Positions 44,086 through 52,730 of a stretch of DNA of 64,000 bases are shown piece by piece. The stretch is taken from assembly GCA_023384095.1 (NCBI GenBank), contig JAHDXT010000004.1:124001-188000 (forward strand). The letters are read 5' to 3'. The notes under the pieces were generated by a model. That model saw only the letters and a program-made list of their open reading frames with translations. It made no database searches and had not been told where the DNA came from. The stretch comes from Hyphomicrobiaceae bacterium. Its GTDB lineage: Bacteria; Pseudomonadota; Alphaproteobacteria; Rhizobiales; Hyphomicrobiaceae. Each line of letters opens with the position of its first letter. Position 1 is the first letter of the stretch. A program made the translations under genes and the position numbers.

Positions 44086-44517
44086 ATGCATCTGATGCCA
44101 ACAGATCATGCCGCAATAGACACGCTCACGACCTTTACGGAAAGGCGTTGGATGCCGGTCCGCAGTCTTTTGCGTGCTGCAATCGTGCTCATCGCGCTAC
44201 TGATGCAAACTCCGGCTGCTGATGCATTGGTGCGCGTGGCAGACCAGCCGCTTATCAGTGCCATTGGCGATTGTCATTTCGGAAAGGATCGCCACCGGCC
44301 GATTGATCATCATTGCTTCCATTCTGTTCGTTCCCATATCGCATCGGGGCAGCGCAATGCGGCTCCGGAAAATACGCCTGAGGGAGCTTCAAGGCCGAAC
44401 TTAGCCCAACTAGATGTGCGAGCCGAGCGCGCGCTCGCGTGCGCAGATGGCCTGGCCTGCTCTGCGGCTGATGATTTCAAGAGCGTATACGCCAGAACAC
44501 GCCGCATGCGCCCGTAG
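44086..44517 (+). CDS. Hypothetical exported protein
   Basis: 143 residues, or 121 from the ATG at 44152, where a signal-like stretch begins (LLRAAIVLIALLMQTPAADA). The mature part has CHFGKDRHRPIDHHCFH, a short Cys/His-rich segment that could bind metal. I know no family. The gene sits 114 bases before the L,D-transpeptidase and on the same strand. Confidence 0.4.
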   Translation: MHLMPTDHAAIDTLTTFTERRWMPVRSLLRAAIVLIALLMQTPAADALVRVADQPLISAIGDCHFGKDRHRPIDHHCFHSVRSHIASGQRNAAPENTPEGASRPNLAQLDVRAERALACADGLACSAADDFKSVYARTRRMRP

Positions 44518-44630
44518 CGCGTCCATCTCTGTCCAGTGCAGGTGTCGTCCCCTGCGCGGACTCCATCAAGCGCAACCTTCTTCCAGCGTATTGATCCGAG
44601 CGCATTTTTCGCTCAAGAGAGGGATTTGAC

Positions 44631-45275
44631 ATGGATTCGAAGCTTCTCAACTTCTTCAGAATCACCTCGACCTGCATCTTCGCGATCTGCACACTGTTAA
44701 TCACTATCCAGGCGGCCAGCGCGCAATCTCTCCTCGACTGGTTCTCAGGTAATGAGGACACCGTGTCGGATCGGAGGTTGGTTGGATTCGACCCCGACTA
44801 CTCGCCCAATCAGATCATCGTAAGCTTCGGGGATCGGCGCCTCTATCACATCGTTCAACGAGGACAGGCAATCAGCTATCCGATTGCGGTTCCCAGTGGC
44901 GACAGCCGCTGGGATGGTACGCTTCTAGTGTCCCGAAAAATGGTGAACCCGCCCTGGACACCGACGCCGTCAATGCGGCGCGAGAATCCCAGTCTGCCAG
45001 CCACGGTGCCGGGCGGGCATCCACGCAATCCGCTTGGTGTCCGCGCCATCTATTTAGGCGATACACTCTACCGGATCCATGGAACTGACGCGCCATGGAC
45101 AATCGGCAAGAACGTGTCGCGTGGTTGCATCCGTATGCACAACGAGCACGTGATTGAGCTCTACGACAAAGTTCGCCGAGGCATGCGGGTGACTGCGACT
45201 TGGCAGCGGTTCAATCCAGACTCCATTGCGACCAGTCAGTCAGTAGAAACAGTACAGGACTGGCGTCCTTGGTAG
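44631..45275 (+). CDS. L,D-transpeptidase (YkuD), second copy
   Basis: 214 residues with a signal segment (FFRITSTCIFAICTLLITIQAASA). The catalytic motif is RIHGTDAPWTIGKNVSRGCIR, with His and Cys intact. It is related to the lipoprotein copy at 40653 (shared NPPWTPTPSMRRENPS compared with AWPGWTPTPNMIKREPE). It cross-links or remodels peptidoglycan outside the membrane. Ends at a strong hairpin. Confidence 0.9.
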   Translation: MDSKLLNFFRITSTCIFAICTLLITIQAASAQSLLDWFSGNEDTVSDRRLVGFDPDYSPNQIIVSFGDRRLYHIVQRGQAISYPIAVPSGDSRWDGTLLVSRKMVNPPWTPTPSMRRENPSLPATVPGGHPRNPLGVRAIYLGDTLYRIHGTDAPWTIGKNVSRGCIRMHNEHVIELYDKVRRGMRVTATWQRFNPDSIATSQSVETVQDWRPW

Positions 45276-45311
45276 GTGATCCTGCTGGCGGCCATGATCA
45301 CCACGCTGACC

Positions 45312-45349
45312 CAAATAGCCGCTAATCGGAATCAATCGGCGGCTATTTG
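45312..45349. terminator. Bidirectional stem-loop between convergent genes
   Basis: CAAATAGCCGC and GCGGCTATTTG form a perfect 11-bp inverted repeat with a 16-base loop, between the stop of the transpeptidase (45275) and the stop of the CusF-like gene (45386). A/T-rich stem ends give short T runs on both strands. Confidence 0.65.
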
Positions 45350-45385
45350 CGAATACGGTCGTTGATTGCGAAGCGGAACTCGTCG

Positions 45386-45697
45386 CTAGTTCTGCTTCTC
45401 GATTCTCATTAAGGTGAACTGCCCGTTCACCTTGTCCGCTTCAAAGCGGATTTTGTCGCCCGGCTTCACTTGTTTCAGCATGGCGGGATCGCTGGCGCGG
45501 AACACCATCGTCATGCCGGAGTCCATATCGAACTTCTTGATCGGCCCGTGCTTGATCGTGATCTTGCCGGCCGACTCGTCGACCTTCCTTATCTCACCCT
45601 CGACCATCTCGGACTGAGCTGCGGCCCCACCGACTCCTGCGAGTGCTGCCATGGCCAAGAGCGCCGCCGCTGCAAAAAACTTCCTCCTGCTCATCAT
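45386..45697 (-). CDS. CusF-like periplasmic copper-binding protein
   Basis: 103 residues from the ATG at 45697; an ATG at 45721, overlapping the stop of the cupredoxin gene, is the alternative. A signal with Arg-Arg (MSRRKFFAAAALLAM) is followed by the OB-like CusF domain: GEIRKVDESAGKITIKHGPI, then FDMDSGMTMVFRASDP with the Met ligands and GDKIRFEADKVNGQF. CusF binds Cu(I)/Ag(I) with His, two Met and a Trp; here a His in KHGPI is present but the Trp is not seen. It is in operon with the cupredoxin and oxidase. Confidence 0.85.
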   Translation of the reverse strand: MMSRRKFFAAAALLAMAALAGVGGAAAQSEMVEGEIRKVDESAGKITIKHGPIKKFDMDSGMTMVFRASDPAMLKQVKPGDKIRFEADKVNGQFTLMRIEKQN

Positions 45698-45720
45698 CAC
45701 TCCGAACTCCTTCCTGCTCA

Positions 45721-46272
45721 TCACTGCTTCTTGGTTTTCGAGATGGCGGCCTCGACCGCCGGGCCGGCTTTGGCCGGCTTGACGACGATGACGCCCTTCA
45801 TGCCGGCTTCCATATGGCCGGGAATGAGGCATGCGAACTGGAATTCGCCCGCCTTGGTGAAATGCCAGACCGCGCTCGTGCCGGCCTTGGGCTTGAGCCG
45901 TTTCATGTTCGGCTCGTCGTGCTCCATCTCCGGGTTCTTCGCCATTTCCTCGGCGTGCTTCAAGTTCTCCTCGAAGGTCGCCAGCACGAACTCGTGCTCG
46001 AGCTCGCCATGGTTTTTCATGACGAAGCGGATCTGCTCGCCCTGCCGCACCTCGATCCGGCTCGGCACGAACTCCATTTTGCCGTCGCCCTCGCGCATGA
46101 TCACCTCGACCGTGCGTGACTTCTTCTTCGGGTCACCCGGCCGGCCGAAGTCGGTCTCCCCGTCGTGGGAATGGCTGTGACCGGCTGCACCCGGCCCTGC
46201 CGCGGCCAGTCCGGCGGACGCGACCAGGACCGCAAGCGACGCAAGTGCAGCGCCCATGCCTCGTAATTTCAT
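45721..46272 (-). CDS. Periplasmic cupredoxin-domain protein
   Basis: 183 residues with a signal peptide (ASLAVLVASAGLAAAG) and a His-rich mature start (HSHSHDGE). The cupredoxin fold carries the expected type 1 copper ligands: His in LEHEFVLATF, then Cys-His-Met in FACLIPGHMEAGMKG. It binds copper and may shuttle electrons or copper to the multicopper oxidase encoded upstream at 46298-47701. It is followed directly (overlapping stop and start) by the CusF-like gene. Confidence 0.88.
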   Translation of the reverse strand: MKLRGMGAALASLAVLVASAGLAAAGPGAAGHSHSHDGETDFGRPGDPKKKSRTVEVIMREGDGKMEFVPSRIEVRQGEQIRFVMKNHGELEHEFVLATFEENLKHAEEMAKNPEMEHDEPNMKRLKPKAGTSAVWHFTKAGEFQFACLIPGHMEAGMKGVIVVKPAKAGPAVEAAISKTKKQ

Positions 46273-46297
46273 CGGGGTATCCTTCTTGCTGTTGATG

Positions 46298-47701
46298 CTA
46301 ATAGTGAGACTGACCGCCGCGGCCCGGCTTCACCGCCCGCAACTCGACACCGCTGGCTGTCGCCCCGACGCGAGTCGGTTTGCGCGCCGGCTGTTGCAGC
46401 GCTGCCTTGGATCCCTTGTATTCGTAAGCAACCGTGCCCTCGGGGTGGTTGAACCAGCCGGGATCCTTGTAGTCGTTCGCATCGAGCCCCTCGCGCACCT
46501 TCATCACCGTGAACATGCCGCCCATCTCGATCGGCCCGAACTGGCCGAAGCCCGTCATCATCGGCAGCGTGTTGGCCGGCGCCTCCATCTCCATCTCGCC
46601 CATCTCGGCCATCCCCGCCGAGCCCATCGGCATGTAGCCGTCGACCAGCCGCGAAATCTTCTTTTTGATCTCACGCTGATCGACACCGATGTAGGTCTTC
46701 ACGTCGTGTCCCATGGCGTTCATCGTGTGGTGCGACTTATGACAGTGGAGCGCCCAGTCGCCCGGCACATCGGCCACGAAATCGTAGGCGCGCATGGCCC
46801 CGACGGGGACGTCGATGGTGGTCTCCGGCCAGCGCGCGCTCTCCGGCACCCATCCGCCATCGGTGCAGGTGACGGAGAAGTGATAACCGTGCATGTGGAT
46901 GGGATGGTTGGTCATCGTCAGGTTGCCGACGCGCACCCGGGCGCGATCCCCCTTGCGCACGACGAAGTGATCGATGCCCGGGAAGACGCGGGAGTTGAAC
47001 GTCCACATGTTGAAGTCGGTCATCTCGTTCACCCGCGGCACATAGGTGCCGGGCTCAATGTCGTAGCTGGCGAGAAGGAACACGAAATCGCGATCGACGC
47101 GCATGAATTTCGGGTCCTTGGGATGGATGATGAAAGAACCCATCATGCCCATCGCCATCTGCACCATCTCGTCCGCATGCGGATGGTACATGAACGTCCC
47201 GCTCGACTTCACTTCCCACTCGTAGACGAACGTTTTGCCCGGCTTTATGTGCGGCTGGGTCAGACCGCCGACGCCGTCCATGCCCGAGGGCAGCAGCATG
47301 CCGTGCCAGTGAATGGTCGTGTGCTCGGGCAGCTTGTTGGTGACGAAGATGCGGACCTTATCACCCTCGACGCACTCGATGGTCGGGCCGGGGGACTGGC
47401 CGTTGTAGCCCCACAGGTGCGCTTTCATACCGGGCGCAATCTCGCGCACCACGGGTTCGGCGACGAGATGAAATTCCTTCCAATCGCCGTTCATGCGCCA
47501 CGGCAGCGTCCAGCCGTTGAGCGTCACCACCGGCTGGTAATCCGGCCCTGAAGAGGGAAACAGCGGCGGCTGCATCAGCGGCGAGGTCTGAATCGGGGCC
47601 TCGGGGATCGAGGCCGCCGCTGCGCGCCCGCTGACCTGGCTCGCGCTCATCAGCGCGAGCCCCGAGCTCGCCAGAAATGCCCTACGTGAGACTGTCATCA
47701 C
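46298..47701 (-). CDS. Multicopper oxidase (CopA/copper-oxidase type)
   Basis: 467 residues with a TAT-like signal (VSRRAFLASSGLALMSA). All four copper motifs are visible: HWHG, HPHADE, HPIHMHGYHF and HCHKSHHTMNAMG, covering type 1, 2 and 3 sites. A Met-rich insert follows the last motif (MPMGSAGMAEMGEMEMEA), typical of enzymes that oxidise Cu(I) and bind extra copper. It detoxifies periplasmic copper by oxidation. It lies between the TolC-like gene upstream and the cupredoxin downstream in a minus-strand operon. Confidence 0.93.
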   Translation of the reverse strand: MMTVSRRAFLASSGLALMSASQVSGRAAAASIPEAPIQTSPLMQPPLFPSSGPDYQPVVTLNGWTLPWRMNGDWKEFHLVAEPVVREIAPGMKAHLWGYNGQSPGPTIECVEGDKVRIFVTNKLPEHTTIHWHGMLLPSGMDGVGGLTQPHIKPGKTFVYEWEVKSSGTFMYHPHADEMVQMAMGMMGSFIIHPKDPKFMRVDRDFVFLLASYDIEPGTYVPRVNEMTDFNMWTFNSRVFPGIDHFVVRKGDRARVRVGNLTMTNHPIHMHGYHFSVTCTDGGWVPESARWPETTIDVPVGAMRAYDFVADVPGDWALHCHKSHHTMNAMGHDVKTYIGVDQREIKKKISRLVDGYMPMGSAGMAEMGEMEMEAPANTLPMMTGFGQFGPIEMGGMFTVMKVREGLDANDYKDPGWFNHPEGTVAYEYKGSKAALQQPARKPTRVGATASGVELRAVKPGRGGQSHY

Positions 47702-47719
47702 ATACTCCTTGAACGAATA

Positions 47720-49201
47720 TCAATGGCCTGCAGGCTCGGCCCCGCCGCCGGCCGCGACGGTCATCGGCGCTTCACCGTCTCCGGCACCACCTCTGCCGCC
47801 GAAAATGGCGGTGGAAAGATCGACGGTGGCGAGCCAGAACTCGCGCCGGGCCTCGATGGCCTGCACGTTGGAAGTGATGCGAGCGCGCACGTCGCCGAGC
47901 AGCTCGAAGACGTCGGTAATCATGGCGTTGTAATTGAGCAGCGCTTCATCCGAGATGATCTGCCGTAAGGGCAGGATCTCGCGCTCGTAATGGCGCGCGA
48001 TGTCGTAGGTGCCGCGATAGGCCTGGTAGGCCTCGCGCGCCTCGGAGCGCACATTGACTGCCCGCTCCAGCAGCCGATTGACCGCCTGCATGTAGGTCTC
48101 CTCGGCGCGTACCAGTCGTGCCTCGCCGAAATCATAGATGGGGATCTGGAACTCGACCTCGAGACCGCGCTTGCGGGTGATTTCAGTCTCCTTCTTGCCG
48201 TGCTCGATCGTTTCCTCCTTCTCCTTGCTGGAGAGGCCGGCAACCTCGAGCACGTTGATGAAGCGGGTGCGCTTCGTGAGCCCCAATTCCTGGGCCAGAA
48301 TATCGAGCTCCATCTGCGAGATAATGAGGTCGATTCGGCGGCTGACCGCCTCCTTCTCGACCGTCTCCATCGCGCGCGGGCTCTTCGGCAGCGGCGGAAG
48401 ACTGTCCGGGAGCCGGAACTTCGTCTGCTCACCCCATAGTCCCAGCGTACGGATCAGGCGTTCGCGCTCGGTGCGCTGCCCGAGCCGCGCCATGGCAAGC
48501 TGACTGCTGACCTCGGCGTAGAGCACATTCCCGCGGGCCTGGTCGAGCTTGGACATGGCCCCGGTCTCGCCGAGCTGCTTGGAGAGATCGGCGATCGCCT
48601 CGGTCGACAGGCGCGCGCTCTCGAGGGCCTTGGCACTTTCGTTGGCCGCAACCGCCCGGTAATAGGCGCGACGCGCGTCGGCCGCGGTGCGCAGCGTCGC
48701 TTCCACGGCGCGCATCTGCGCTTGGGCGAATCGCGCCTCGGCAATCTCGCGGCGGCGCGGCAGCGTCAGCAGCCCGAGCACATTCTGCAGGATCTGGCGT
48801 TCGACCTCGTAGCCGCCGGACCAGACGAGCCGCGCCAGCGCCACCGTCGGCGGCGGCGGCAGGCTCGCTTCGACCATCTGCGCCTCAGAAATGCCGAGCT
48901 CATTGTAGGCCGCCTGCAGTCCGCGATTGTTGAGCAACGCGATCTGCACGGCGCTCGATGCGGTCAGCGGTTTGGCGAGCAGGGCCTTGACCCGCGCCTC
49001 GACGATGGCCGCCTCCTCCGCCGTTCGAACCTTGACCGCCTCCTTGCCGAGTTGCTCGCCCGCCAATGCCGCGACGGTGAACATCCCCCCATCAGGCGAG
49101 AAATTCGCGCAGCCCCCGGTCACCAGAGGCAGCATCAGGACAGCGGCGATCCACCATCCCATTCCGTAGCCCTGGTACCGAGCATTGCCCCTCATAAGCA
49201 T
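47720..49201 (-). CDS. TolC-family outer-membrane efflux channel, lipoprotein
   Basis: 493 residues. The N-terminus has a lipobox (LVTGGC). Long amphipathic helices with heptad repeats (ARFAQAQMRAVEATLRTAADARRAYY, TYMQAVNRLLERAVNVRSEAREAYQAY) alternate with beta segments and the two OEP repeats are visible. It resembles CusC/CzcC-like channels. No RND pump or adaptor is adjacent; the only RND pump in the window is at 5815-10313, which in turn has no channel. It lies 18 bases upstream of the oxidase. Confidence 0.88.
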   Translation of the reverse strand: MLMRGNARYQGYGMGWWIAAVLMLPLVTGGCANFSPDGGMFTVAALAGEQLGKEAVKVRTAEEAAIVEARVKALLAKPLTASSAVQIALLNNRGLQAAYNELGISEAQMVEASLPPPPTVALARLVWSGGYEVERQILQNVLGLLTLPRRREIAEARFAQAQMRAVEATLRTAADARRAYYRAVAANESAKALESARLSTEAIADLSKQLGETGAMSKLDQARGNVLYAEVSSQLAMARLGQRTERERLIRTLGLWGEQTKFRLPDSLPPLPKSPRAMETVEKEAVSRRIDLIISQMELDILAQELGLTKRTRFINVLEVAGLSSKEKEETIEHGKKETEITRKRGLEVEFQIPIYDFGEARLVRAEETYMQAVNRLLERAVNVRSEAREAYQAYRGTYDIARHYEREILPLRQIISDEALLNYNAMITDVFELLGDVRARITSNVQAIEARREFWLATVDLSTAIFGGRGGAGDGEAPMTVAAGGGAEPAGH

Positions 49202-49246
49202 CCGTATGATCCCGTGTGTTCTTGTCTGCGGCCACTGGCGCGGGCG

Positions 49247-49558
49247 CTAATGCCGCTGCAAGTCCTGATGCCCTGAACGTGCGGCCCCCTGCGATGGTGC
49301 AGTTTGGCCGCGTGGCGCTGTCGGCTGCGGCAGAGCGCCCCGAGGCGCAACCCGGCGGTTGACGTCACCCCATGGCAGCGGCTCAACCGGGCGATAGCTC
49401 CGCGTTCCCGCGAGTACCGACTGGTATGGTGCTGGCGGCACTGCAGCCCACGGATCGGCAGAACTGCCTGCCCAGGTGCGCGCTGGATCAAGAGCTAGAA
49501 CGGCTGCCGAGATGAGCACTGCGGCCAAGGCTGCACGAGCCAACGAAATGTGACGCAT
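49247..49558 (-). CDS. Small exported Pro-rich protein of the copper operon
   Basis: 103 residues with a signal peptide (LARAALAAVLISAAVLALDPARTWAG). The mature part is Pro/Arg-rich (VPPAPYQSVLAGTRSYRPVEPLPWGDVNRRVAPR) without Cys or Met clusters. No function is known to me. It begins the operon of channel, oxidase, cupredoxin and CusF-like protein, 45 bases upstream of the channel gene. Confidence 0.6.
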   Translation of the reverse strand: MRHISLARAALAAVLISAAVLALDPARTWAGSSADPWAAVPPAPYQSVLAGTRSYRPVEPLPWGDVNRRVAPRGALPQPTAPRGQTAPSQGAARSGHQDLQRH

Positions 49559-49567
49559 GGTTTGACG

Positions 49568-49587
49568 TCCAAAGCTTGCAGTTTGGA
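49568..49587. promoter_or_regulatory. Inverted repeat before the copper operon
   Basis: TCCAAA and TTTGGA, 8 bases apart, form a perfect 6-bp palindrome 9 bases upstream of the ATG at 49558. It could be an operator for the copper operon. No known copper-regulator consensus is matched. Confidence 0.3.
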
Positions 49588-49688
49588 TTTGATTGGGATG
49601 ACGGCCATGGCAGGCCGCATGCCCAGTGCTGCCGGGAGAGCCGGGATCGCGCGCCGCACGCCCGAGCTTTAGCGAGCGTCAGATCCCA

Positions 49689-50105
49689 TCAGGACCGTCG
49701 TGGTGGTCGTTCCAGGCCTGAAATCATCTGGCTTGCTGGGACCGCAACTAGCGGGGCGCGCATCCTCTCCCCGAAACGCTGCGGGACCCACGCCGTGGAG
49801 GCCGTCTCTTCGACGGCGGCGTGACAGGCAAGGCTGCCGCAGCAGGATTGGCGGTCCATTGGAGCGATTGGCGGTGCCGATCCGTCGTCGCCAGATCCGA
49901 CGTTAAGGCTGTCGGTGCGGGTAGCGCCAACGTTTTCTGTAGCGGCGACCGGGGAGATGGAGGGTTGAACCTGCAGGGAAGCCGAAGCGATCGGTTTCTG
50001 CACATGCCCGAAATGGGCCAATGCGCGGTCCGCAGTGCCAAACAAGGTGAATATGGCTGCGATGAGTGCAGCCCAGATCACCGTCTTGGTAGGCCTTTGC
50101 GCCAT
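49689..50105 (-). CDS. Small exported Cys-containing protein near the copper operon
   Basis: 138 residues from the ATG at 50105; a TTG at 50180 extends the frame and the extra residues look coding, so the start is uncertain. A membrane/signal segment (VIWAALIAAIFTLFGTADRALA) is followed by a low-complexity part, then SCCGSLACHAA and a Pro-rich end (SGLERPPRRS). The Cys pattern and proline tail loosely match the proteins at 913-1269 and 59831-60187. Role in copper handling is inferred from position. Confidence 0.55.
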   Translation of the reverse strand: MAQRPTKTVIWAALIAAIFTLFGTADRALAHFGHVQKPIASASLQVQPSISPVAATENVGATRTDSLNVGSGDDGSAPPIAPMDRQSCCGSLACHAAVEETASTAWVPQRFGERMRAPLVAVPASQMISGLERPPRRS

Positions 50106-50429
50106 GCGGCGAAACAGGTTCCGAGTCGTGTCCGATACTTCCCCTAGGTACGTGCGCGACCCTGGAGCGTCAACCGGCAACGGTCAACTAACCAAGCCAT
50201 GTGGCAGTCAGGTCGCACGATGAGCGGTCGACGAAACTGTTGCTGCCGGCCCAGTGTTTCTGGCGAGCCGCGTGCGCCGATTTTGTCCGGCGAAAGCGGC
50301 GAAAAGAGGTCCAGCTTCCATCGTATCGGCTTGACGATATTGAGGGACGAGCCTCGACGAAAGCTCGGGAACTTGGTGCAAATTGCCGAATTTGGGAGCA
50401 ATCCGAGGCAGCGGCGCTGGAGGCTCCAC

Positions 50430-51231
50430 ATGCGCAGGCTCCTCGTAGTCGCTCTGAACGCGTTTATGGCGGCCACTGTCTACGCGACCGAGGTGTCTAT
50501 CTTCGACGCTCATATCCATTAGGGCACGATGTCTGGAAGGCCATGCCGCCCGAAAAGGCCATCGCGACCTTGCGAAGGGCCGGCATCCGGCACGCAGTCG
50601 TCTCGAGTGCCAATGACGGCGGCACGCTGATGCTCCTGCGCGAAGCGCCGGAACTGGTCGTGCCGGCATTGTCGCCTTACCGCAAGCTTGGGGAGATGAA
50701 ATCCTGGCTAACGGGCGACTCAGTTCCAGCGCATGTCGAGGCGCGGCTGAAAAAGGCTCGATGTGTCGCCCTCGGCGAGTTCCACGCTTATGGCGCCGAA
50801 GCGGAACTCCCGGTGTTCAAGCGCGTGGTGGAGATCGCCAGAGAGCACCGGCTTTACCTTAACGCCGATTCGGACCGCGGCGCCGTCGAGCGCATCTTCG
50901 AGCAGGACCCTGACGCACGCGTGATCTGGGCCCATGCGGGCTTAGAGCCGCTCGACCGCGTGCTCGCGATGCTGCGCAAGCACACAAACCTCTGGATTGA
51001 CCTGGCCGTGCGTAGGCAGATCGCCAGCAACGGCGAGGTCCACCCGGACTGGCGCGCAGCTTTCGAGGAGTTTCCGGACCGCTTCATAGTCGGCACCGAC
51101 TCATTCTCGGTCGCGCGCTGGCACGAAGTCGAGGGGATGCAAATTCGGTGCGCCAGTGGCTGCAGAATTTGCCGCCGGAGATCGCCGAGCGCATCGCTTG
51201 CAAGAACGCCACAGCATTGTTCATCAAGTAA
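50430..51231 (+). pseudogene. Frameshifted metal-dependent amidohydrolase
   Basis: This is a paralogue of the intact gene at 62206-63045. The ATG at 50430 (GGAGG before it) begins MRRLLVVALNAFMAATVYA then FDAHIH and a TAG: CATTAGGGCACG replaces CATTATGGGCACG, one T missing. The body continues in the next frame (GHDVWKAMPPEKAIATLRRAGIRHAVVSSAND and onwards, with GEFHAYGAEAE, WAHAG and GTDSFS). Near position 51138 GGGATGCAAATT replaces the expected GGGCATGCA, one C missing; only then does LPPEIAERIACKNATALF read. Two single-base losses make it non-functional unless they are sequencing errors. Confidence 0.85.
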
Positions 51232-51240
51232 GCGTTGACG

Positions 51241-52116
51241 CTATTTCTGCCGAGCGCAGTTCCTATAGCCGCAGCCGGGTCGTGCTTCCGCTATCAGGTT
51301 GCCCGGCGCGGTTCGCGCGTGATGTCGATCTCCTTGGGCGCCCTCCTCGTCCTCGAGACACGTTTCCTCGATCTGCACCGTCGAGAAATAGATCTTGAAC
51401 TTGTTCTTGAGCAGATCGTGTACCATTCTCTGCACGCGCGCGCCATCCTGGGCGAGATCACGCACGCAGACATGGGCAGAATACACATAACGCCCCGAGG
51501 TCAAGCTCCAGGCATGGACATGATGCACGTCGATCACGCCGTCCATCTCGCGGATTGCCTCAAGGACCGCATCGAGATCAAGATCGTCGGGTGTCGCTTC
51601 CAGTAAGATGTTGAGCGCGTCGCGGAGAATTTGCCAGGAGGCCCAGAACAGGACGAGGCCGAACGCCATGCCGAGCAGCGGGTCGATGGCGAGAATGCCG
51701 GTAAAGCGGATGACCAGAGCCGAGATGTAGGCGGATGGCGATCACCTCTGTGACGATGCCGCCTGCCGCCACGAGTAGCATCGGTGTTGTGGCAAGCTCG
51801 ATCGGCTCCATCAGGCGCATGGCGCCCATCCAGAGCACGTAGAGCGCCATGATGGCGAGAAACAATCCGTTGAACAACGCACCCAGGATCTCGGCCCGGA
51901 TCTAGCCGTAGGTTTGCTGAGTGCTGGCTCGCGCTCAGCAAGACGCTGGGCGACAAGCGCGATCAATACACCGCCAACCGCCGAGAAGGTGTGGAAGGCA
52001 TCCGAGGTGACCGCGATCGACCCGGTCCACAGACCGATGCCCAACTCGATGAAGAAGTAAACGCCTGTCAGCCAGGCGGAGATGACCAGTGCCCGCCGGT
52101 CCCCGGTTGCCGGAAC
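51241..52116 (-). pseudogene. Broken cation diffusion facilitator (CDF) transporter
   Basis: Three minus-strand pieces in different frames read a CDF protein in order: RALVISAWLTGVYFFIELGIGLWTGSIAVTSDAFHTFSAVGGVLIALVAQRLAERE (52.1-51.9 kb), then LGALFNGLFLAIMALYVLWMGAMRL and GGIVTEVIAIR (51.9-51.75 kb), then GMAFGLVLFWASWQILRDALNILLEATP with the cytoplasmic HHVHAWSLTSG domain (51.7-51.3 kb). The metal-site Asp in SDAFHT is kept. There are frameshifts between pieces, a TAG in place of a Trp-like codon near 51903, and no start codon. It once exported Zn, Cd, Co or Fe. Confidence 0.8.
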
Positions 52117-52730
52117 TCTAAGTCAGTTGCCATTCCGTTTCTCCGATCGAAGCAAGCGGTTGGTTATTCCGCCGGGACGATGGAGACCATTTCTGAAGTC
52201 CGGTCGCCCCGGAACCAGGCGCAATCGTCGTGCAGGCTCGGCCCGCGCACTTCGAACGCCAAGGCTCAGCAGGGGTTGCTGCCAAGCCGTGGCTTGCCGC
52301 GTACGGACTCCAAGTGAAGCTGTACGGCCGAAAATGGCCAACACGCCCGCGACAAAGCCGAGCGCCGCAGCCTCCTTAATGCGTAACGCCTGTCTCTTAC
52401 CCGCCGGCCAACATTGGGCGCTATGGACGGCCTGCTGCTATCACCAGCCCTGGCAGCGAGCGTGCGTTCCGCTGGTTTCGTCGGCTACCGCGAGCGAACG
52501 CCATCCGCCCAGCCGCGCGAGTGTTCGATGCCATTAACTCCAGGGTGTCGCTCAACTTAACCAGTGTGGGACGTTTTTCAGGGCTCGCGACCGGCATGTG
52601 TTCGCTTGGCAGCCAGACCGGGCAGACGGTCAACGCTCTTTGCACCCCGGGGCGCAATTCCCCATTGCTCCTTAGGCTAGTCGCGCGTAGACGCCTTGGT
52701 GAGGCGACCAGCCCGATCACGGAGGCCATT
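52117..52730. other. Non-coding or degraded stretch before copB
   Basis: About 600 bases between the 5' end of the broken CDF gene and the GTG start of copB. Several open frames exist on both strands, none with recognisable motifs. The copB promoter should be here. I find no convincing operator. Confidence 0.35.

Noticed and set aside
52521-52730. N-terminal extension of CopB from the ATG at 52521
   Set aside because: The extra 70 residues have no CopB likeness; GGAGG in front of GTG 52731 and the His-rich start fit better.
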